A stretch of DNA of 64,000 bases. Source: Cognatundibacterium jejuense (GTDB lineage Bacteria; Pseudomonadota; Gammaproteobacteria; Burkholderiales; Burkholderiaceae_D). The position numbers and the translations under genes are program-made. Position 1 is the stretch's first letter. The number at the start of each line of letters is the position of its first letter. The DNA is taken from positions 162,689 through 226,688 of the forward strand of contig NZ_JACOFV010000006.1 of the NCBI RefSeq assembly GCF_014284255.1. The letters run 5' to 3'. Positions 35,099-44,062 of this stretch are shown piece after piece. A model generated the notes under the pieces. That model searched no databases, was not told the origin of the DNA, and saw nothing but the letters and a program-made list of their open reading frames with translations.

Positions 35099-36499
35099 AT
35101 GACCAATAAGCCAACGATGAATGCGTCACGCCGCGCATTTTTACAGCGTGCCTCTACCTTATCGATCGCCGGTGTTGCAACGCCATGGGCATTGAATTTA
35201 GCAGCCTTGTCGGAAGCATCTGCTGCGAATGCAACCGATTACAAAGCCACTGTTTGCATCTTTTTGTACGGTGGAAATGATTACGGTAATACCGTCGTCC
35301 CCTATGATACGAGTGGCTATAACGCCTATTTCAATTTGCGCCCAAATTTGGGTTATGCACAAAGCTCGCTGACCAATACCGTACTGAATCCACTCAATAC
35401 TCCGGTCGACAGTGCCGGGTTCAGTCATCAATATGCATTGGCGCCAGAGTTAGCACCTTTAATGCCTATATTTAACGCTGGCAAAATGGCCGTGATATTG
35501 AATGTGGGGACATTAATGCAGCCAACAACAAAGCTGCAATACACGAACAAAAGCGTCCCTTTACCACCAAAACTGTTTTCACATAACGACCAACAGTCGG
35601 TCTGGCAATCGACCTCATCTGAAGGCGCAAAGTCCGGCTGGGGTGGGAAAATGGGGGATTTGTTTCAATCAGCAAATACCAATTCGACCTTTACCTGCAT
35701 TAACGTGTCGGGAAATGCTGTTTACTTGTCGGGAAATACAGCAGTGCAATACCAAATTTCGACCAACGGCTCAGTTCCTCTTAATGGGCTCAAATCACCA
35801 TTATTCGGTTCCACCGCATGTTCGACCGCTTTACAAAATTTAGTGACTCAGACACGGTCAAATTTGCTGGAAAACGAATACAACCGCATCAATGCGCGCG
35901 CGATCGGTGCCAATCAGATTTTGACAGGCGCTCTGGCAAGTGCACCAGCATTAAAAACAGTATTCCCGACGCAAAACAATTTAGGTGACCAATTAAAAAT
36001 GGTCGCGCGCATGATATCTATTGCTGCGACGACAGGTGCAAAACGTCAGGTATTTTTTGTGTCCATGAACGGATTTGATACACACGATGGTTTGGTGACG
36101 ATCCATCCGAAATTGATGACAGGCCTGGCGGATGCGATGTCGGCGTTTTATAACGCCACCGTGGAACTGGGTGTTGCGAACAACGTCACCAGCTTTACTG
36201 CTTCTGATTTTGGCCGTACTTTAAGTGGCAATAATGATGGTTCAGATCACGGCTGGGGAAGCATGCATTTTGTGATGGGCGGTGCAGTCAATGGTCAGCG
36301 CTTCTACGGCACGCCACCGATCATTGCCAACAATGGCCCTGATGACGTTGGACAGGGACGTTTATTACCAACCACGTCAGTGGATCAATATGCGGCAACA
36401 TTGGGTAAATGGCTGGGCTTATCTGACAGCGATTTGCTGACCTTGTTACCAAATCTGACGAACTACAATGCGAGTAGCCGGAATTTGGGTTTTGTTTGA
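35099..36499 (+). CDS. DUF1501 family protein, Tat-exported
   Basis: 466 residues with a twin-arginine signal (SRRAFLQRASTLSIAGVATPWALN, RR at 11-12). The sulfatase-like DUF1501 fold is indicated by VCIFLYGGNDYGNTVVPYD near the start, FFVSMNGFDTHDGL, and FTASDFGRTLSGNNDGSDHGWGSMHFVMGG. These carry the Asp/His residues expected for a metal site. It is cotranscribed with the DUF1800 gene (AAGGA site in the 10-base gap). Use of Tat suggests folding or cofactor insertion before export. Confidence 0.92.
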   Translation: MTNKPTMNASRRAFLQRASTLSIAGVATPWALNLAALSEASAANATDYKATVCIFLYGGNDYGNTVVPYDTSGYNAYFNLRPNLGYAQSSLTNTVLNPLNTPVDSAGFSHQYALAPELAPLMPIFNAGKMAVILNVGTLMQPTTKLQYTNKSVPLPPKLFSHNDQQSVWQSTSSEGAKSGWGGKMGDLFQSANTNSTFTCINVSGNAVYLSGNTAVQYQISTNGSVPLNGLKSPLFGSTACSTALQNLVTQTRSNLLENEYNRINARAIGANQILTGALASAPALKTVFPTQNNLGDQLKMVARMISIAATTGAKRQVFFVSMNGFDTHDGLVTIHPKLMTGLADAMSAFYNATVELGVANNVTSFTASDFGRTLSGNNDGSDHGWGSMHFVMGGAVNGQRFYGTPPIIANNGPDDVGQGRLLPTTSVDQYAATLGKWLGLSDSDLLTLLPNLTNYNASSRNLGFV

Positions 36500-36627
36500 T
36501 CTTGAGATAAGGGTGCAATCTGTGTAGGTGGTCTGATAAAGATGAATGGTTGTATTTGAATCAGTTCCTGTTTCATTTAAGTAATCAGCATTGTGACCAC
36601 CCTCACCGCCACCTTCGCCTTTCATTT

Positions 36628-36661
36628 GCGTTCTTTTTTTGTGACGCAAAGAAAAGAACGC
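36628..36661. repeat. Inverted repeat between convergent genes
   Basis: GCGTTCTTTT (36628-36637) and AAAAGAACGC (36652-36661) form a perfect 10-bp stem with a 14-base loop. The surrounding 36500-36739 gap holds no gene that I can support. The block may be a dispersed repeat or a weak bidirectional terminator. Confidence 0.5.
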
Positions 36662-36739
36662 AGCTCTAGGGCGCACGCGGTTTGGTTCTAAGGAGTGGGA
36701 GCGTTTTAGATATGAATCAGCCGTAAAAAATCATATCGA

Positions 36740-37333
36740 CTACACCAGCCCAAACCATCCCAACACGGCACCCAAAGCCAGCAACCATAGCAGATGAATT
36801 CGGGTGCGCCAGACAACCAAGGAGCACAAGGCGGACAGCATCCAGATCGGCCAATCTTTGGACGGGATGTTATGTGAGGCACACATAATCCAACCCGTGG
36901 AAAGCAACAAACCCACTACGATCGGTGCCATGCCAAGTTTAAAACTGCGGACAATACGCAATTCACGATTCGCATGGCCCCAACGTGCCGCCATAAACGT
37001 CAGCGTCGTGCTTGGTAATAAAATTCCACTCATTGTAATCATCACGCCCAACAAACCTATCCACATACTGCCAGCATTGAGACCGACATTCCAACCCATT
37101 AAAGCAATGAACAAAACATTAGGTCCAGGTGCTGCCTGAGCAATGGCGACCGAGGAATTAAATTGGGTGTCAGTCAGCCAGTGTTGTTGACCAACGAGAT
37201 AGCGTTGCATATCAGGCAAAGTGGAAATCGCACCGCCTATCGATAACAAGGACAACATTAAAAAATGCATCCACAAATGCAGCCAATCAGACCATTGCAT
37301 GTGTATTGCTAAGATATGCTCAGGAATCGCCAT
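36740..37333 (-). CDS. Chromate transporter, second half-size subunit
   Basis: 197 residues with about six hydrophobic helices, one CHR domain (PF02417). The phrases SVAIAQAAPGPNVLFIALMGWNVG and GILLPSTTLTFMAARWG are family features. It is a short-chain CHR protein; two such genes together equal one full ChrA. The start overlaps the stop of the upstream half gene by one base (TAATG), implying coupled translation and a heterodimer. Members export chromate, but housekeeping copies may act on sulphate or other oxyanions. Confidence 0.88.
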   Translation of the reverse strand: MAIPEHILAIHMQWSDWLHLWMHFLMLSLLSIGGAISTLPDMQRYLVGQQHWLTDTQFNSSVAIAQAAPGPNVLFIALMGWNVGLNAGSMWIGLLGVMITMSGILLPSTTLTFMAARWGHANRELRIVRSFKLGMAPIVVGLLLSTGWIMCASHNIPSKDWPIWMLSALCSLVVWRTRIHLLWLLALGAVLGWFGLV

Positions 37334-37938
37334 TATTTTTTTAGCTTTTTAAAGACCAGAGACCAAGATACCGCGCCCAAACCAAGCAAGACGTACACTA
37401 ATGGAACACGAAACAGAGCGATGCAGATAAAGCAAATCGCACTCAAAAGCAAAGCGGCACGTTGGCTTAATGGATGGTTTTTCAGTGTGGGAATAAGCTT
37501 TAGGCCAGATGCGAAAATCAATCCGGCGGTGACTGCACTCATTCCCCGTAAGGCTCCTGCAACGCCTGGATGATTCGCATATTGGGCATACATGACTGCT
37601 AACATCAACACAATCACGAGTGGTACTGTAATCATTCCGGCTAAGGCAGCAAGCGCTCCGCGTAAGCCGAAATAACGATTACCGACCATCATCGACAAGT
37701 TAATGACGTTCGGCCCCGGCATAATTTGCGCCACTGCCCAGTCTTCAACAAATTCTTCCGGCGTTAGCCAACGTTTCTTTTCTATCAGCTCACGCTGGAC
37801 GATTGCCAGTACGCCGCCGAAGCCTTGCAATGCCAGCAGAGTGAAAGAAAAAAACAGATCCGCAACGGACTTTGGGCGCGGATGATCTGGAGGAATTTCG
37901 TCAGACATGTAAATTATCGTGTCAACAGAGAGATTCAT
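37333..37938 (-). CDS. Chromate transporter, first half-size subunit
   Basis: 201 residues, one CHR domain. LALQGFGGVLAIVQRELIEKKRWLTPEEFVEDWAVAQIMPGPNVINLSMMVGNRYFG is the N-half signature (shown here only in part: FGGVLA, MPGPNV). The start could also be the ATG at 37908, since neither has a strong ribosome site. It forms a two-gene operon with the second half. No chrB regulator is nearby, so this is likely a chromosomal, non-resistance type pair. Confidence 0.86.
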   Translation of the reverse strand: MNLSVDTIIYMSDEIPPDHPRPKSVADLFFSFTLLALQGFGGVLAIVQRELIEKKRWLTPEEFVEDWAVAQIMPGPNVINLSMMVGNRYFGLRGALAALAGMITVPLVIVLMLAVMYAQYANHPGVAGALRGMSAVTAGLIFASGLKLIPTLKNHPLSQRAALLLSAICFICIALFRVPLVYVLLGLGAVSWSLVFKKLKK

Positions 37939-38012
37939 TCTAAAGCAAACTAACTATTCGCGCTTGTGGCTTATTCACATATAGCCACATCGTCTACGTT
38001 AAACAATGTACT

Positions 38013-38501
38013 TCAATCTTGCGATTGACGATGCGCACGTATGCGGGCACGCCATTCTCCCAATACAGTCAGGGCAGCCTGAAATTCGCGTTCAATTAAG
38101 TCAGCTTCAGCATCTGTAATTACTCCATCCAGTAAGGCTGTAGAAACTGCTTCAGCCACGTCGCCAACCTGACTCATGACGCGGCAAACGGTGCGCGACA
38201 AATCATCATCTTTAATTTGTCCGGGCTCAGGAATGACAAAGGCTGCCAGCCCATGCCGTCCTAAGAGTGCATGCAAAGGTAAATGGGCATCACTAACCCC
38301 TGCCGCATCGCAGCACTCAACAATTTGCGATAGCTCTTCAAACGAAGGGTAATGCGTATCGATACCTGGTGCTAACTTGTTTCTCAATACATTCACCGAC
38401 ATATCCAGCTTGGCGGCAAGCGCTTCCAGGCCACCTGGATAGGCGCGTGCGACTTTGTACAAGGCGTCATGCTGGTTCATATCGGAATATCTGCGTGTCA
38501 T
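38013..38501 (-). CDS. Phage-CII/CP76-like regulatory protein
   Basis: 162 residues. The N-terminal half, beginning NQHDALYKVARAYPGGLEALAAKLD and continuing MSVNVLRNKL, reads as the CII/CP76 family DNA-binding domain known from Mu/P2-like phages. The C-terminal half is helical and acidic. No other phage gene is nearby, so this looks like a domesticated chromosomal regulator rather than prophage. The start at 38501 has GGAAAG upstream. It follows the methylglyoxal-synthase-like gene by 29 bases on the same strand, so the two are probably one operon. Confidence 0.75.
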   Translation of the reverse strand: MTRRYSDMNQHDALYKVARAYPGGLEALAAKLDMSVNVLRNKLAPGIDTHYPSFEELSQIVECCDAAGVSDAHLPLHALLGRHGLAAFVIPEPGQIKDDDLSRTVCRVMSQVGDVAEAVSTALLDGVITDAEADLIEREFQAALTVLGEWRARIRAHRQSQD

Positions 38502-38530
38502 TTTTTTCTTTCCAGGTTAGCTCAGGTAAA

Positions 38531-39445
38531 TCATTGATCACGATGTTCGCTGGCATCAACACGCTTGCCCAAATTTGACAACCAATGGTCAACGCCATCG
38601 GCTTCACTGATGACCTGAGCAAATTCTGTCACAGTGCGGGCGGCTCTTTCCAATAGTTGAATATCAGCTTCATGTTGTCGTGCAACATGGGGATCTTCAA
38701 GGAATAGAATGCGTCGGATTTCACGGTCTAAAACCAGCTCTGCCAATTGTGCATCACCACCTAATGGACCAGACAAATAAGGTTTAACCCAATCACGCCC
38801 AGCATCCTCCCCTTTGATTTTTTGTGCGAGTTGATTCAGCAAACCACCGGTCGTTCCCGTCGCGTAACGGTGTTTAAACTGGTCAAGTAGTGCAAAATGT
38901 TTTTCAGCAAGTAACAACATCTTTTGTTTCATTGCATCATGTGCGATGAGGGCGATGCCTTCTTGTTGCAACTTAAAGCTGTGATCGAGGCTGATATCAG
39001 GTGGCGCCCCCGCCGAATGCGCTTCCAATTCCAACCATTCACGCGCACTTGCTAACGTCGCCAGAAACGGCTTTTTATGAATCACACATTGGCGTTTAAG
39101 TGCCACTGCTTCGGGAAAAATGGACGAAGGATCGACCGGATCAATCAAATAGATCACCGCATCAACGGCTTTGAGCGGATCATGATCAACCACTCTTGAT
39201 ACCAATTTCATCAAGCCTCCATCACGGCCGTACGGGAAGCGTTCAACTTGCGTACAAATTTCCATCAGACCGTGGGCGATCATGGTATCGAGCGTTCGAC
39301 CAACAACGACAAATTCTGGCTGCAAAAACGAGATCGCATGGCGGGATCCACGTATCAGTTGCACTAAGGCTGAATCTTGTGCATCCTGATGGGATCTGTT
39401 TGCGATTAAACCGATACGATATTTTTTTTTGGTGACCTGATTCAA
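38531..39445 (-). CDS. Methylglyoxal synthase homologue with two MGS-like domains
   Basis: 304 residues, twice the length of E. coli MgsA (152). The C-terminal half (~162-295) aligns with MgsA: IALIAHDAMKQKM, YATGTTGGLL, SGPLGGDAQL, LEDPHVARQHEAD. Equivalents of catalytic His19, Asp71, His98 and Asp101 are His169, Asp231, His258 and Asp261. The N-terminal half (~9-140) repeats the same pattern (IGLIANRSHQD, VVGRTLDTMIAHGLM, YGRDGGLMKLV, YLIDPVDPSS) but has Asn16 in place of His and no His98 counterpart. It is therefore a tandem duplication with one decayed site. MgsA converts dihydroxyacetone phosphate to methylglyoxal and phosphate. Activity here is an inference. Confidence 0.82.
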   Translation of the reverse strand: MNQVTKKKYRIGLIANRSHQDAQDSALVQLIRGSRHAISFLQPEFVVVGRTLDTMIAHGLMEICTQVERFPYGRDGGLMKLVSRVVDHDPLKAVDAVIYLIDPVDPSSIFPEAVALKRQCVIHKKPFLATLASAREWLELEAHSAGAPPDISLDHSFKLQQEGIALIAHDAMKQKMLLLAEKHFALLDQFKHRYATGTTGGLLNQLAQKIKGEDAGRDWVKPYLSGPLGGDAQLAELVLDREIRRILFLEDPHVARQHEADIQLLERAARTVTEFAQVISEADGVDHWLSNLGKRVDASEHRDQ

Positions 39446-39603
39446 GGTTTAGCCCTTCCATTTAAATTTCTATTAGTGTACCTTGCGACTTAACAGTTAG
39501 TGTGTTTCTACTCAACAATTCGTTACCTTATTCGACACGAAAGAAACATGTTTTTATGTATGAAAAGCGTAGTATCAAATCAAGTCTAAAAAAGCGAAAG
39601 AAA

Positions 39604-40371
39604 ATGATGAAAAAGTGGCCCCATCTTTTTTTTGCCTTGCTGATATTCACCTCATGTGCGAGTGCGTTGGGTGATGATGATTTCGATGAAGATGAAATGC
39701 AAGTTCAGCATTGGGCATTGTTGGGAGACATGGAAGCGCAGAATACTCTGGCATTGGCGTACTTGAACGGTGATTTTGGTTATCAAAGTCCGGAGGAAGC
39801 GAGATTATGGTTTGCGCGTGCCGCAGAGCTTGGACATCCAGGTGCCCAAACAAATTTGGGTTTACTTTATCTGACCGGCGAAGGTGCTGTAAAGGATGAC
39901 GCATATGCTTTGGACTTGCTCAATATGGCTTCCAAACAAAATTTTTCATCGGCACAGTTGATTTTAGGATCTCTTTATGAACTTGGCCAAAGTGTTACAC
40001 AAGATTTTGAAAAAGCCGCCGCCTTCTATCAAAAAGCAGCTTTGCAAAAAAATCCAGCTGCACAGTACCATCTCGGGTTAATGTATAGAGATGGACATGG
40101 CGTGCCAAAAGATGAAAAAAGGGCGGTTGCTTTATTCGAGCAAGCTGCAAAGAAAGGTTTGTCTTCCGCGCAGTTTCAGTTAGGTAGACAGTATTTGTAC
40201 GGCATTGGTGTAGAAAAAGATGTCGTTACCGGTTATCAGTACTTACTCCAAGCAAGTATGAATGTTGGTAGTAAATTGATAGATAGCCGCGATCTGGTCA
40301 GATCAGGTTTGACTCAGGAACAAATTGCCTCCATTCAGGAAGAAACTCGCAAGTGGCAGGCTAAATTATGA
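39604..40371 (+). CDS. Sel1-repeat protein, exported
   Basis: 255 residues. After a signal peptide or lipoprotein-type leader (FFALLIFTSCASALG) come about five Sel1-like repeats of ~36 residues, for example AQTNLGLLYLTGEGAVKDDAYALDLL, AQLILGSLYELGQ, AQYHLGLMYRDGHGVPKDEKRA and AQFQLGRQYLYGIGVEKD. Sel1 repeats are alpha-solenoid protein-interaction modules. The start at 39604 removes a Lys-rich leader read from an upstream ATG at 39502. The Cys in 'FTSCA' could be a lipobox (TSC). The 3' end overlaps the convergent GGDEF-EAL gene by 37 bases. Confidence 0.85.
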   Translation: MMKKWPHLFFALLIFTSCASALGDDDFDEDEMQVQHWALLGDMEAQNTLALAYLNGDFGYQSPEEARLWFARAAELGHPGAQTNLGLLYLTGEGAVKDDAYALDLLNMASKQNFSSAQLILGSLYELGQSVTQDFEKAAAFYQKAALQKNPAAQYHLGLMYRDGHGVPKDEKRAVALFEQAAKKGLSSAQFQLGRQYLYGIGVEKDVVTGYQYLLQASMNVGSKLIDSRDLVRSGLTQEQIASIQEETRKWQAKL

Positions 40372-42770
40372 GCGTCCTGTAAAAAGTGTCGTTCAAATTC
40401 TTCAACCGACATCGCCGGTGCAAATAAATATCCCTGCAATTCGTCGCATTTTAACGCACTTAAAAAACTTCGCTGCTGTTCAGTTTCGACACCCTCAGCG
40501 ATAACCTGAAGCTTCAGTGCGTGGGCCAAATGAATGATGGCTGTGACGATCGCCGCGTTGCTTTCATCTTCCGGTAAATCTTCGACAAACGAACGATCAA
40601 TTTTTAATTTGTGAATCGGAAAACGCTTCAGATAGCTGAGACTGGAATAGCCGGTTCCGAAATCATCAATTGAAAGTTTAACGCCGAGTTTGGCGAGAGC
40701 ATTGAGCTTTTTCAGATTCTCATCAATATCCTTGATCAGTACCGATTCGGTTAGTTCAAGATCGATACAGTCAGGGCTCAAATTATTCGCTTCCAGCTCG
40801 GCAGCCACCAATTCGACAAAATTCGATTGTTGAAATTGCAAACCTGAGACATTAAAGCCCATCTTTAATGTGTGCCCTTGTTGATTCCACAGAGCGGCCT
40901 GGCGTATCGCGGTTTGCATGACCCAGTGACCAATTTGAACGATCACACCAGATTCTTCAGCGATGGGAATAAACTGCACTGGGCTTACTTCGCCTAAATC
41001 CTTATCATTCCAGCGTATCAGCGCTTCTACCCCAAAAATTTTTCCAGTATGCAAATCAAACTGTGGCTGATAATGCATTCGGAACAGATTTTTTTCCAGA
41101 GCCTGGCGCATCGCATGATCAAGCTTCATGCGGGATAGCAAACCAATATTCATCTGGCGCTGATAAAAGCGGAAGTCTGAGCGTCCACGTTCCTTGACAT
41201 GGTACATTGCGCTGTCGGCATTTTTAATCAGGTCATCCATAGTGATACCATCGGCAGGGTATAGCGCGATACCGATACTTGAGGTGACCGTAAAATTCAT
41301 TCCGTCTAACGTAATTGGTGCCGTCAATTCTTCGAGTACACGCTGTGCACACACTTCCGCACCATCAGCATCCGCTTCGTGCAGCAGTAATACAAATTCA
41401 TCGCCACCTAAGCGCGACGCTGTATCAACTTGCCGGATGCAGCGTTTCAAACGTTCCGTCACTTCAAGCAACACACGGTCTCCGAATGGGTGGCCGAGAG
41501 AATCATTGATTTGTTTAAAATGATCCAGATCCAAAAATAGCAAAGCAAAAGTGCCGTCTTTACGGCTGGCGTGCGTGATCGCCTGATGAATCCGCTCTGC
41601 GAGTAACAAACGATTTGGAAGACCTGTGAGGGCATCAGAAAAAGCGAGTTCTTCTATCTTTTGTTTGGCGGCATGCGTCTCTGTCCGGTCTTTGAAAAAG
41701 CCAATGTAATTGATAGTTTTACCGTGGTCATCCTGTAATTTAACCAAGGTAATCATGCATAAATACGCATGGCCATTTTTACGGCGATTCCATAATTCGC
41801 CTTCCCACGAGCCATTGATTTCGAGTTTATGAAGTAATTGGTCAATTAAATCGACATTGCTTTCAGTGGCAAAAAAGGCGCGCGGTGTTTTACCGCGCAT
41901 TTCTTTTTCGGTGTAACTGGTGAGTTTTTCGAAACTAGGATTAATTGTAATAATTTTTTGTTCGTGATCGGTAATGAAAATCGCATCGGTGCTTGATTCA
42001 AAAACTTTGGCAGCTAATTGCAAGCGCGCTTCGTCTGCCAGCTTTTGGGTAATATCACGATACGAGTAGACTCGACCTATCGGACGCCCGCGGGCGAATT
42101 GCGGCAAGGTAACCCGTTCAAGAATTTTGCCGGAACGCAGTACCAGTATGTCGGTCGCTTCCATTAATGGCGAGCGGCCTATGGTCCCCAGACGTTCGGT
42201 GTAACGATCAGCATCTATCATGCACTTGTCCATCCATGCATAGATGGCGCCATCATCACGCTGGGTCATCAATTCATCAGGCAATCCCCATAGTTCCGAA
42301 AACAAATGGTTATAACTGCGTATGCCGCCATCGAGGTTGGTCACCAGAATGCCATCGGCAGTGGATTCTAAGGTGCCTCTTAATTCAGCAATCAGTTTTT
42401 CAAGTTCATTCTCGATTTTTCGCTGACTACTATGATCACGGATAGCAACGACATAGAATGAAGTATCCATGCCTACTTTCACCAGGCTCACCCGGCGTTC
42501 TACTTGTACTATGCTTTTATCTGAGCATTGCAATAGTGTTTCGGAATAAATATTTTCAGATAAACCACCTGCCACATCTTCCCAAAAGAATAGATCTTCT
42601 GGCGCTGCAACGATTTCGACGATACCTTTTCCGATAAGACTGCCTGGCTCAACTTTGAGTAATTGATGTGCAGTGCGGTTGGCTGTGAGGATACGCAGCT
42701 GAATAGGATCCACCAGTATGATGGCTTCTAGCATCCCCTCTATCATTGGTTGCAATTGATGTGGTTTCAT
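40335..42770 (-). CDS. PAS-GGDEF-EAL c-di-GMP protein
   Basis: 811 residues with three PAS-like domains (~10-115, ~130-240, ~252-370), GGDEF (~375-535) and EAL (~550-805). The GGDEF motif is intact at 455-459 and a product-inhibition I-site RxxD is at 446-449, five residues before it. EAL has EALIRW (582-587), LTES and DDFGTGYSSLSYL. Both cyclase and phosphodiesterase activities are possible in the one chain. The second PAS is preceded by a coiled coil. The start overlaps the HD-GYP gene by 4 bases (ATGA), so both are in one operon. No membrane segment is present. Confidence 0.94.
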   Translation of the reverse strand: MKPHQLQPMIEGMLEAIILVDPIQLRILTANRTAHQLLKVEPGSLIGKGIVEIVAAPEDLFFWEDVAGGLSENIYSETLLQCSDKSIVQVERRVSLVKVGMDTSFYVVAIRDHSSQRKIENELEKLIAELRGTLESTADGILVTNLDGGIRSYNHLFSELWGLPDELMTQRDDGAIYAWMDKCMIDADRYTERLGTIGRSPLMEATDILVLRSGKILERVTLPQFARGRPIGRVYSYRDITQKLADEARLQLAAKVFESSTDAIFITDHEQKIITINPSFEKLTSYTEKEMRGKTPRAFFATESNVDLIDQLLHKLEINGSWEGELWNRRKNGHAYLCMITLVKLQDDHGKTINYIGFFKDRTETHAAKQKIEELAFSDALTGLPNRLLLAERIHQAITHASRKDGTFALLFLDLDHFKQINDSLGHPFGDRVLLEVTERLKRCIRQVDTASRLGGDEFVLLLHEADADGAEVCAQRVLEELTAPITLDGMNFTVTSSIGIALYPADGITMDDLIKNADSAMYHVKERGRSDFRFYQRQMNIGLLSRMKLDHAMRQALEKNLFRMHYQPQFDLHTGKIFGVEALIRWNDKDLGEVSPVQFIPIAEESGVIVQIGHWVMQTAIRQAALWNQQGHTLKMGFNVSGLQFQQSNFVELVAAELEANNLSPDCIDLELTESVLIKDIDENLKKLNALAKLGVKLSIDDFGTGYSSLSYLKRFPIHKLKIDRSFVEDLPEDESNAAIVTAIIHLAHALKLQVIAEGVETEQQRSFLSALKCDELQGYLFAPAMSVEEFERHFLQDAHNLACHLRVSS

Positions 42771-44062
42771 GCGCTGCCTTCAACCGAAAAGTCGGCGCTT
42801 ACTTCCAGTCCGCGCTCAAAGAAGTAACATAAACGCTTGCGTGGCGATAGATAGTCATACGCAGCCTTAGGTAATTGCAAAGGTTTAAGACTGCGGTGTA
42901 TACATAATTGCTGTTCCTGTTCCAGATTGATGATGAGCGCTTCCTCGCGGGGATAGGTTGGGTCGTGAATAATGACTTTTGGTTTGATCGGCCTGGCGGA
43001 ATTCACTGAGACGACCAGCGCATATCGCTCATCGGTCAGTTGTACAACAGAACCCGGCGGATAGATTCCCATCATGCGGATAAAAGCGGTCAGGGTCGGT
43101 GCGTGGAAATGCGCTTTGTGCTGGGTAAAAATCTGTGACAGGGCTTCATGCGGCGTGATTGCTTGCGCAGGGTTAGCTGGATTGCACATATTGTCATAAT
43201 GATTCACCAGCGCAACGATGCGGCTTAAAGGAGACATCTTTTCTCCCTTAACACGACTAGGGTAGCCACTGCCATCAAAATGCTCATGATGTTGCGCGAT
43301 CAAGAGCATCGCATTGGCGGAAAGATTCATTTTGCGTGCCAGGTTCACGCCGTGGCTGACATGCTCATTAAAAATTTGATTTTCCGCGTAATTGAATTGT
43401 TCTCCTGACCAGCGTAAGCGATCCGGTAAATCAATTTTCCCAAGGTCGTGGACTAGCGCACCAACGCCCAGGCTGTGCATGTCGGCTTTGCTCAGATCTA
43501 ATGCCTTGCCAAGCAGCAAAGACATCACCGTCACATTGATCGAATGCAATGAACTTTTTTCACCCGCTTTTTCAGAAAGCAAACGAATTGCTGCCTCATC
43601 TTCACCCAAAATCTGGCCAAGAAAATTTTGGATCAGCTGTTCGGATAATTCCCGCGCTAAAGCGGGTTGTGCATGCGCTTGTTCTCCAATTTGCTTAAAA
43701 GTCTGAGCAGCGTTGGTAAACTGACGTTCGCACACTTGCAAGCTGACCGCCTGATCTGCGAGCAAATCACGGCGCAAGCGTAGTGCTTGTTCTTCCGGAC
43801 TTTTTTTATTTTTCTCTGACAAATCAACAGCGTTGTCTGCCACAGTTTCAGTATTGACATCCTTATCTGGCGGTACGCTTTTATCAGGTGAGTAACGTAT
43901 GCGTTCTAAGCCTAAGGAACGTAAAGTATCAATTTGTTCTTGACTGCTGATCTTGAAGTTACTAACAGGAAACGGATGATCCATCCAACCAACATCGAGA
44001 TATACAAACATCCCGACGCGTAGCCGGGATAGGTCGATAAACTTTGTATGAATATCAGTCAT
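42767..44062 (-). CDS. HD-GYP c-di-GMP phosphodiesterase with DUF3391
   Basis: 431 residues. The N-terminal DUF3391 domain (FIDLSRLRVGMFVYLDVGWMDHPF) is followed by a Lys-rich linker and an HD-GYP domain (~160-340). The catalytic HD is in GALVHDLGKIDLP, and the GYP motif is in HHEHFDGSGYPSRVKGEKM. HD-GYP enzymes hydrolyse c-di-GMP to pGpG or GMP. It is the first gene of the operon, followed by a GGDEF-EAL protein with a 4-base overlap. Confidence 0.93.
   Translation of the reverse strand: MTDIHTKFIDLSRLRVGMFVYLDVGWMDHPFPVSNFKISSQEQIDTLRSLGLERIRYSPDKSVPPDKDVNTETVADNAVDLSEKNKKSPEEQALRLRRDLLADQAVSLQVCERQFTNAAQTFKQIGEQAHAQPALARELSEQLIQNFLGQILGEDEAAIRLLSEKAGEKSSLHSINVTVMSLLLGKALDLSKADMHSLGVGALVHDLGKIDLPDRLRWSGEQFNYAENQIFNEHVSHGVNLARKMNLSANAMLLIAQHHEHFDGSGYPSRVKGEKMSPLSRIVALVNHYDNMCNPANPAQAITPHEALSQIFTQHKAHFHAPTLTAFIRMMGIYPPGSVVQLTDERYALVVSVNSARPIKPKVIIHDPTYPREEALIINLEQEQQLCIHRSLKPLQLPKAAYDYLSPRKRLCYFFERGLEVSADFSVEGSA

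Noticed and set aside
36500..36739. Insertion-sequence end
   Set aside because: Only a 10-bp inverted repeat; no transposase fragment or target duplication was visible.
38013..38501. Prophage remnant, because of the CII-like protein
   Set aside because: No integrase, capsid, tail, lysis or attachment-site features were seen in the surrounding genes.
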